Part shown: positions 28,539-34,428 of the stretch, piece after piece
How the letters are laid out: each line of letters opens with the position of its first letter
How positions within the stretch are numbered: the first letter of the stretch is position 1
Translations under genes and position numbers: made by a program
The notes under the pieces: generated by a model
What the model saw: only the letters and a program-made list of their open reading frames with translations
What the model was told of the DNA's origin: nothing
Databases searched by the model: none
Assembly (NCBI GenBank): GCA_021203845.1
Contig: JAJQAK010000097.1
Span: 9,118-43,545 of the forward strand
DNA: 34,428 nucleotides
Reading direction: 5' to 3'
Source: Clostridia bacterium
Lineage (GTDB): Bacteria; Bacillota; Clostridia; Christensenellales; Borkfalkiaceae

Positions 28539-28558
28539 AAAAAGATTTCAATCTTTTT
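28539..28558. repeat. Perfect palindrome AAAAAGATT-TC-AATCTTTTT
   Basis: 9-bp arms, 2-nt centre; overlaps the predicted -35 of the GIY-YIG gene. Confidence 0.7.
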
Positions 28559-28574
28559 GAATATATGCTAAAAT
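28546..28574 (+). promoter_or_regulatory. Predicted promoter TTTCAA-17-TAAAAT with extended -10 TGC
   Basis: TTTCAA 28546-28551, TGCTAAAAT ending 28574; next gene starts 28610. Confidence 0.45.
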
Positions 28575-28609
28575 AAACAAAAAATATAAACAATAATCAT
28601 GGCATGTGA

Positions 28610-29410
28610 ATGAGAGGACTATTGCTTCTTTCCGGCGCGACAGCGGGCGTCATCACGATACTTTGCATACTCGTGGTGTTTCTTCTTATCCTAATCGCTC
28701 TCGCGGTAAAAGAACGTAAAATGCGCTCGGGCTATAAAAAACTCAACAGAAAAATCTCGGAAAGGGAGTCAGCGGGGAGATTTTCCCGAGTCTTTAAAAG
28801 GCTCCCGACTTTGGATGTGGCGAAAAAACTTTTCGGAAAAAATCCGAGACAGATGGGGGCGGAGTATATCTGGACGTGGAGGTCCGTCAAAAGAAACGGC
28901 AGAAAGGCCAAAATCGTTGCCGTCTCTGAGGACGGAGTCAAGATTACCGGGATTTCCCTGATTGAGCCAAAGTTCGCTAAAAACGCGCGGGTTCGCGAAA
29001 CAGATTCGGAAGAACTTTACGGGGACGCAACTTTATGCGCCTCAAAGAGCACCTATGACAGCTTTTTGGAAGGAATGACCCCCGACGAGTTTTTCGCCAT
29101 GAGAAAAAGGACACACTCGTCCGTCACTGGTGTCTACGTCCTCTATAATGTTACAAAGAATATGTACTACGTCGGACAGAGCGGTAATGTTTTCAACCGG
29201 GTGAACAACCATCTCACTGGTAAGGGAAACGGCGACGTCTATGCGGACTACAAGAGCGGCGACGAGTTCTCCGTAAAGATAGTTTCTCTCACGGACAGCG
29301 GTTTAAAGAGCCTGGACGACCTGGAACGAGCCCTCATAGAAAGGTACGGTGCTTTTTCCGGGGGATACAACAAGACCCGCGGTAATGGCACGGCTTACGC
29401 TTACGACTAA
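28610..29410 (+). CDS. Membrane-anchored GIY-YIG-domain protein (putative nuclease)
   Basis: N-terminal TM helix AGVITILCILVVFLLILIALAV then a basic linker; C-terminal TGVYVLYNVTKNMYYVGQSGNVFNRVNNHLTGKG...LDDLERALIERYGAFSGGYNKTRG (GIY/YIG, R, E, N positions). Confidence 0.75.
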   Translation: MRGLLLLSGATAGVITILCILVVFLLILIALAVKERKMRSGYKKLNRKISERESAGRFSRVFKRLPTLDVAKKLFGKNPRQMGAEYIWTWRSVKRNGRKAKIVAVSEDGVKITGISLIEPKFAKNARVRETDSEELYGDATLCASKSTYDSFLEGMTPDEFFAMRKRTHSSVTGVYVLYNVTKNMYYVGQSGNVFNRVNNHLTGKGNGDVYADYKSGDEFSVKIVSLTDSGLKSLDDLERALIERYGAFSGGYNKTRGNGTAYAYD

Positions 29411-29414
29411 TTGC

Positions 29415-29443
29415 TTGTAATTTTGTTTTGCATTTTGTAAAAT
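29415..29443 (+). promoter_or_regulatory. Predicted promoter TTGTAA-17-TAAAAT
   Basis: 29415-29420 and 29438-29443 upstream of the pseudouridine synthase at 29473. Confidence 0.5.
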
Positions 29444-29472
29444 TGACCCATAGAAGGTAATCGGACGGCGAT

Positions 29473-30171
29473 ATGAGAATAAACAGATATCTCGCCTCCG
29501 CAGGACTCGCATCTAGAAGAAAGTGCGACGCGCTCGTGGAGGAAGGGAAGGTAACGATAAACGGAAAACCCGCACATCCCGGGTCCGAGGTTTCGGAGTT
29601 CGACGACGTTCGCGTTGACGGGCAGAAGGTTATGCCGAGAGAGGAGGAGTATTACATGCTCTACAAACCGAAGGGTTGCATCTCCGCGGTTTCGGACGAC
29701 AGGGGCAGAAAGACGGTTCTGGAGTATCTTCCCGATGGCGTTGGAAGGGTATATCCCGTGGGTAGACTCGACTATGACAGCGAAGGGCTTCTTATTCTCA
29801 CGACGGACGGAGACCTCGCACAGCGGCTCACTCACCCATCGAACGAGGTATCCAAGACATACATCGCAAAAGTCGAGGGTGTCGTCACGGAGACCGACCT
29901 CAACCCCATACGGAGCGGAATAGAGATAGAGGGACATCTTACCAAAAAGTGCAGGGCGCACGTCGTGGAGACGAACAAAAACTACACGAAGATTGAGCTC
30001 GTTCTCAAAGAGGGCAAATATCACGAGGTGAAGAAGATGTTCGCGTCCATAGGCCACGAGGTGATTCTTTTGAAGCGCACAAAGATAGGTGAGCTCCGGC
30101 TTTCCGGGCTCGAAAGAGGCGAGTGCAGGAAACTTTCTCTTGAAGAGGTTAACTACTTAAAGACGCTGTAG
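29473..30171 (+). CDS. RluB/RsuA-family 23S/16S rRNA pseudouridine synthase
   Basis: S4 domain MRINRYLASAGLASRRKCDALVEEGKVTING; GRLDYDSEGLLILTTDGDLAQRLTHP. Confidence 0.92.
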   Translation: MRINRYLASAGLASRRKCDALVEEGKVTINGKPAHPGSEVSEFDDVRVDGQKVMPREEEYYMLYKPKGCISAVSDDRGRKTVLEYLPDGVGRVYPVGRLDYDSEGLLILTTDGDLAQRLTHPSNEVSKTYIAKVEGVVTETDLNPIRSGIEIEGHLTKKCRAHVVETNKNYTKIELVLKEGKYHEVKKMFASIGHEVILLKRTKIGELRLSGLERGECRKLSLEEVNYLKTL

Positions 30172-30180
30172 GAGGCTTTG

Positions 30181-30387
30181 ATGCAGCACGTTATTGGCAC
30201 GGAGTGCATTCTTTACGACAGGCTCTGCACGGGTTGCGGGGAGTGCGACATGTGCGATTTGGACCCCGAAAAGGTTTGCGACAACTGCGGGAAGTGTCTG
30301 GACCTCGGCGACTACTCCGGGATAATGATAGACGCAATAATCACCGAGCCGAGCGGCGCGAAGGGCGACGGAAAAGAAAATAAATGA
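30181..30387 (+). CDS. Small Cys-rich (8 Cys) putative metal/Fe-S binding protein
   Basis: MQHVIGTECILYDRLCTGCGECDMCDLDPEKVCDNCGKCLDLGDYSG...; SD GGAGG 5 nt upstream of ATG 30181. Confidence 0.7.
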   Translation: MQHVIGTECILYDRLCTGCGECDMCDLDPEKVCDNCGKCLDLGDYSGIMIDAIITEPSGAKGDGKENK

Positions 30388-30393
30388 CGTGCG

Positions 30394-30424
30394 CGGGGGA
30401 GTTATGACCTCCGTTTTGTTTTGT
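30394..30424 (+). terminator. Probable terminator CGGGGG-AGTTATGA-CCTCCG-TTTTGTTTTGT
   Basis: 6-bp stem (one G.T) followed by T-rich tract. Confidence 0.6.
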
Positions 30425-30483
30425 CTTCTTTGTGTGCGTATGTTTCATTTTGCTCCGCCTCACAAAAATTTCACGATTAAATA

Positions 30484-30512
30484 TTGACTTGAATGTGTCA
30501 AATTGCTATAAT
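30484..30512 (+). promoter_or_regulatory. Predicted gapA promoter TTGACT-17-TATAAT
   Basis: TTGACT 30484-30489, TATAAT 30507-30512; SD CGGAGG near 30551-30556 before ATG 30567. Confidence 0.75.
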
Positions 30513-30566
30513 TTTAGTTGAAAGAAAAAAATTTCAAAAACAAAATTTTTCGGAGGAAAATTTTTT

Positions 30567-31583
30567 ATGGCTAATGTACGTGTTGCTATAAACGGCTTCG
30601 GACGCATCGGACGTCTTGCCTTCAGGCAGATGTTTGAGGCAGAGGGCTACGAAATCGTCGCTATAAACGATTTGACGTCGCCCGCAATGCTCGCGCACCT
30701 TCTGAAATACGATTCCGCGCAGGGGCGTTACAAGTACGCAGACTCCGTGATCGCCGGTGAGGATTCCATAACCGTCAACGGGAAGAAGATCACCATCTAC
30801 GAAGAGAAAGACGCAGCCAACCTTCCTTGGGCAGAGCTCAAAGTCGACGTAGTTTTGGAGTGCACCGGGTTCTACACCTCCAAAGCAAAGGCTGAGGCAC
30901 ACATCAAGGCCGGCGCCAGAAAGTGCGTCATCTCCGCACCCGCGGGAAACGATCTTCCCACAATCGTTTACGGCGTGAACGAGAAGACCCTCAAGGCAAC
31001 GGATACAGTCATTTCCGCTGCATCCTGCACCACGAACTGCCTCGCACCCATGGCCGACGCCCTCAACAAGTTCTGCAAGATCAAGAAAGGGTACATGACG
31101 ACCATCCACGCGTACACCGGCGACCAGATGGTTCTCGACGGACCTCACAGAAAGGGTGACCTCAGAAGGGCCAGAGCCGCTGCCTGCAACATCGTTCCCA
31201 ACTCTACGGGAGCAGCTAAGGCCATAGGGCTTGTAATCCCCGAACTCAACGGCGTTCTCGACGGTTGCGCACAGCGTGTTCCCGTATGCACGGGGTCGCT
31301 TACGCAACTCATCGCCATCTGCGAAGGCAACATCGACGCAGATTCCGTAAACAACGCAATGAAGGCAGCCGCTTCCGCAACGTACGGATACAACACGGAC
31401 GAGATAGTCTCCAGCGACGTCATCGGAATGACCTACGGGTCTCTCTTCGACGCCACCCAGACGAAGTGCATGCCCATGGGCGACGGCACGACCCTCGTAA
31501 AAGTGGTTTCCTGGTACGACAACGAGAACTCATACACGTCCCAGATGGTAAGGACGATAAAGTACTTCTCCGAGCTCAAATAA
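30567..31583 (+). CDS. gapA: Type I glyceraldehyde-3-phosphate dehydrogenase
   Basis: [57 protein letters not shown]. Confidence 0.97.
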   Translation: MANVRVAINGFGRIGRLAFRQMFEAEGYEIVAINDLTSPAMLAHLLKYDSAQGRYKYADSVIAGEDSITVNGKKITIYEEKDAANLPWAELKVDVVLECTGFYTSKAKAEAHIKAGARKCVISAPAGNDLPTIVYGVNEKTLKATDTVISAASCTTNCLAPMADALNKFCKIKKGYMTTIHAYTGDQMVLDGPHRKGDLRRARAAACNIVPNSTGAAKAIGLVIPELNGVLDGCAQRVPVCTGSLTQLIAICEGNIDADSVNNAMKAAASATYGYNTDEIVSSDVIGMTYGSLFDATQTKCMPMGDGTTLVKVVSWYDNENSYTSQMVRTIKYFSELK

Positions 31584-31637
31584 TTCAAATCGACAAATAC
31601 AACGCGGCCTGGGGCGTAAAGCTTCCGGGCCGTATTT

Positions 31638-32873
31638 ATGGAAATTATCATGGACAAAAAGACACTGCAGAACTTCGCCGCCCTAATAGTCGACATGGGC
31701 GTGAACGTGCAAAAAGGCCAGGAGGTGCTGGTTCGCTGCGATGTAGGCAACCCCGAGTTCACCGCAATGGTCGTGGAGGAGTGTTACAGACGCGGAGCGT
31801 CGTACGTCAAAGTCGAGTTCTCCTACGGACCCATACAGAAGCTTTCCTACAACTACAGGACCATTGAATCTCTATCCGGGGTGAACGCCATGGACCTCGA
31901 GGTACAGAAATGGCAGGCCGAGTCTCTTCCCTGCCGCATCTGGCTTGACAGCGATGACCCGGACGGACTTGCGGGGGTGGACACCGAGAAGATGGCCAAG
32001 GCCAACATGGCGAGGTCAAAGGTTTTCAAACCGTATAGGGACATAATGGAGAACAGGAACCAGTGGACCATAGCGGGAGTACCTTCCGTCGCCTGGGCGA
32101 AGAAGGTTTTCCCCTCCCTTTCCGACGAAGACGCCGTGGAAAAGCTCTGGGAGGCCATAATCAAGTGTTCAAGGGCCGACAAAGACCCTATAAAGGCGTG
32201 GGTGGAGCACAACGTCAATCTCCAGAAAAGGTGCGACTTCATAAACTCGTACAACTTCGAGTATCTCGAGTACGAAAGCTCCAACGGTACGAACCTCAAA
32301 GTCGGACTCAACCCCGCCGCACAGTTTCTGGGCGGGAACGAGAAGACGCTTCAGGGCGTCGTATTCAACCCCAACATTCCTTCCGAGGAACTTTTCACGT
32401 CCCCTCTGAAGGGCTCCGCAGAGGGTGTCGTGTATGCCACAAAGCCGCTTTCCTACAACGGGAAGGTCATAGAGAACTTCGGCTTCGAGTTTATGGATGG
32501 AAAGGTGGTGAGGGTCATCGCCGACAAGAACAAGGACGTTCTGGAGCACATGATACGCATGGACGACGGGGCGTGCTACATGGGCGAGGTCGCGCTCATA
32601 GGTTACGACTCCCCCATAAACAACACCGGGATACTGTTTTACAACACCCTCTTCGACGAGAACGCGTCGTGCCACATAGCCCTCGGGATGGGCTACACGA
32701 ACACGCTCAAAAACTTCGAGAAGTACACGAAGGAAGAACAGAACAACATGGGAGTCAACGATTCCACTATACACGTGGATTTCATGATGGGCTCAAAGGA
32801 CATGAACATCTTCGGCATAACCGGAGACGGTAAGTGCGTGCAGATATTTAAGGACGGCGACTGGGCCATTTAA
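31638..32873 (+). CDS. M29-family aminopeptidase (AmpS/PepS-like); start ATG 31638 or 31650
   Basis: NPNIPSEELFTSPLKGSAEGVV, FDENASCHIALGMGYT, STIHVDFMMGSKDMNIFGI metal-site motifs. Confidence 0.9.
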   Translation: MEIIMDKKTLQNFAALIVDMGVNVQKGQEVLVRCDVGNPEFTAMVVEECYRRGASYVKVEFSYGPIQKLSYNYRTIESLSGVNAMDLEVQKWQAESLPCRIWLDSDDPDGLAGVDTEKMAKANMARSKVFKPYRDIMENRNQWTIAGVPSVAWAKKVFPSLSDEDAVEKLWEAIIKCSRADKDPIKAWVEHNVNLQKRCDFINSYNFEYLEYESSNGTNLKVGLNPAAQFLGGNEKTLQGVVFNPNIPSEELFTSPLKGSAEGVVYATKPLSYNGKVIENFGFEFMDGKVVRVIADKNKDVLEHMIRMDDGACYMGEVALIGYDSPINNTGILFYNTLFDENASCHIALGMGYTNTLKNFEKYTKEEQNNMGVNDSTIHVDFMMGSKDMNIFGITGDGKCVQIFKDGDWAI

Positions 32874-32892
32874 TTCCGATTTGACAACGTAA

Positions 32893-32930
32893 AAAAACAT
32901 CCGTGTGAGGTCTTCCGCACGGATGTTTTT
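32893..32930. terminator. Bidirectional terminator AAAAACATCCGTG...CACGGATGTTTTT
   Basis: Long A-stem-T hairpin between convergent genes (M29 aminopeptidase + and DUF4143 ATPase -). Confidence 0.88.
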
Positions 32931-32948
32931 AGTTTCTACGATGAGGGC

Positions 32949-34178
32949 TTACAGCGCCGCTACGGGGAAGTACCAGGCGTTTTTTCCGCACGGTACCATC
33001 TTTTCGTTGCCGCAAATTACGACGCAGGGTTGTACGTCCAGACCGCAACCGTTGAGAACGAACATGTTCTTGTCGGCGTTGGAGGGGGAGTGCCCGAGTT
33101 TTATCTCCATTGGATATATTTTGTTCTCCCAAAGCGCCAAAAGATCTATTTCCCTTCTGTCGGAGTCCCTGTAGTAATAGAGATCGACGTCGGCTTTGGC
33201 GTTGTAGTAGCTTTTGATTATCTCGGACACCACGTACGTCTCAAAAAGCTGTCCCGCCAGTGGATGGTTCATGAGATTTTGAGAGCTGCCTATTCTGCAA
33301 AGATATGATACGAGTCCCGTGTCCATGAAATAGAACTTCGGCGTCTTTACGAGCCGTTTTAAAAGGTTGTTTGAATACGGCTCAATGATGTGAATGACGC
33401 CTAGCGTGTTCAGAATAGATACCCAGTTTCTCACCGTCGGCAGGGAGAGGGACAGGTCCTTCGATACCGCGCTGTAGTTGAGTTCATGTCCCGTGGACGC
33501 CGCCATGTATCTTAAAAACTTCATGAAATCGGAAACCTTGTCAATCTGTCCGTACTCCAGAACGTCCCGCATGAGATAGGTTCCGACGTAGTTCATGAAG
33601 TACTCCTTTGTGTCCGTCTCTTCCGCGTAGAGCTCCGGCATCCCTCCCGTGAATATCCTCTCGTAAATTTCCTGCGACGTTTTGGGAGCGGACCCTTCCG
33701 CTCTTTTTCGCAGATAGTCGAGGTCGGGCAAAAAGCATCCCGCGTCCCTTCCGTCGATTTCCGCTGATGAGAGGGAGGACATGTCGAATATCGCGCATCT
33801 TCCGGCAAGCGACTCGCTGACGTTTTTCATCATGGAAAACTTCTGCGAGCCCGTAAGCCATATCATTCCTTTGTTGTCCTCCCCGAGACGTTTTTTTTCG
33901 TCCACAAGAAACTGTATGTACGACAAAAGTGACGGGGCAAGTTGAAACTCGTCTATTATGAGTGGCGTCTTATAGGTATTGAAAAATCCGTGGGGATTGT
34001 CAACCGCCGCTTCGAGCGCGTCGGGGTCTCTCAGCGTCACATACGTTCTCCCGGACTCTTTTATGTGTTCGAGCATGGTCGATTTTCCTACCTGCCTTAA
34101 GCCGCACACCATGACGATGGGATAACGCTTTGACGCAGAAAGTATTTTGTATTCTATCGCTCTGTTGATGTATTGCAT
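32949..34178 (-). CDS. AAA (AAA_14-type) ATPase with C-terminal DUF4143 / PD-(D/E)XK-like domain
   Basis: MVCGLRQVGKSTMLEHIKESGRTYVTLRDPDALEAA (Walker A), PLIIDEFQLAPSLLSYIQFLVDE, IWLTGSQKFSMMKNVSESLAGR, REIDLLALWENKIYPMEIKLG. Confidence 0.93.
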   Translation of the reverse strand: MQYINRAIEYKILSASKRYPIVMVCGLRQVGKSTMLEHIKESGRTYVTLRDPDALEAAVDNPHGFFNTYKTPLIIDEFQLAPSLLSYIQFLVDEKKRLGEDNKGMIWLTGSQKFSMMKNVSESLAGRCAIFDMSSLSSAEIDGRDAGCFLPDLDYLRKRAEGSAPKTSQEIYERIFTGGMPELYAEETDTKEYFMNYVGTYLMRDVLEYGQIDKVSDFMKFLRYMAASTGHELNYSAVSKDLSLSLPTVRNWVSILNTLGVIHIIEPYSNNLLKRLVKTPKFYFMDTGLVSYLCRIGSSQNLMNHPLAGQLFETYVVSEIIKSYYNAKADVDLYYYRDSDRREIDLLALWENKIYPMEIKLGHSPSNADKNMFVLNGCGLDVQPCVVICGNEKMVPCGKNAWYFPVAAL

Positions 34179-34212
34179 TTTGTCCTCTCGTTGCGAAGTG
34201 ATTCTAAAAAAA

Positions 34213-34240
34213 ATTATACCATAAATTTATTTTCTGTCAA
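34213..34240 (-). promoter_or_regulatory. Predicted minus-strand promoter TTGACA-16-TATAAT for the DUF4143 ATPase
   Basis: + strand TGTCAA 34235-34240 and ATTATA 34213-34218; the gene starts at 34178 with GAGAGG upstream. Confidence 0.7.
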
Positions 34241-34330
34241 TCGTAAAATTTATATATTAGGTTATAAATTTTGCGAGTTGAGTTCTGTTTCGATATGCAT
34301 CGGCAAATAAATTATGGATTTATTTTTGAA

Positions 34331-34359
34331 TTGACATTCATGTTTTCGAAGACTATACT
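34331..34359 (+). promoter_or_regulatory. Predicted promoter TTGACA-17-TATACT firing into the tandem repeat
   Basis: TTGACA 34331-34336, TATACT 34354-34359; optimal 17-bp spacer. Confidence 0.6.
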
Positions 34360-34428
34360 GAATATACAACTCATGAATATACAACTCATGAATATACAAC
34401 TCATGAATATACAACTCATGAATATACA
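34359..34428. repeat. 15-bp perfect tandem repeat (TGAATATACAACTCA)x4.67, truncated by window end
   Basis: Units at 34359, 34374, 34389, 34404 identical, with a 10-nt partial unit from 34419. Confidence 0.97.

Noticed and set aside
28539-28558. Palindrome AAAAAGATTTCAATCTTTTT as the scpB terminator
   Set aside because: A better GC-rich terminator with T6 is already present at 28470-28493, and the stem here is nearly all A-T.
34359-34428. CRISPR array
   Set aside because: 15-bp units are directly contiguous without spacers; this is a minisatellite-type tandem repeat.

Overview
This is a mostly chromosomal, coding-dense window that looks like a Firmicutes/Clostridia-type genome or MAG contig. 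The arginine operon runs argC(partial)-argJ-argB-argD-argF-carA-carB. It continues with almost no gaps into cysteine desulfurase-thiI-miaB-mutS-mutL. Next come an AAA-ATPase/PD-(D/E)XK gene, miaA, a YnbB-like PLP enzyme, nadK-argR-recN, lysA, an M50-like membrane protein and scpA-scpB. The last part holds a membrane-anchored GIY-YIG protein, an RluB-type pseudouridine synthase, a small Cys-rich protein, gapA, an M29 aminopeptidase and a minus-strand AAA/DUF4143 ATPase. The most striking observation is that the carB ORF is fused in frame to a complete DapF (diaminopimelate epimerase) fold. That DapF domain has lost one of the two catalytic cysteines (CGN->AAN) and several substrate-binding residues, so it may be a pseudo-epimerase or sensor domain attached to carbamoyl-phosphate synthase. 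Other points of interest are an M50-family protein with HExxH changed to HYFAH, an ArgR with an altered effector pocket whose own promoter carries two 15-bp ARG-box-like repeats exactly 40 bp apart, a TM-anchored GIY-YIG protein behind a perfect palindrome, and a strong promoter firing into a 15-bp tandem repeat (MNIQL frame) that runs off the end of the window. No CRISPR array, rRNA, tRNA or transposase was recognised. All family calls come from reading motifs by eye; no database search was run.
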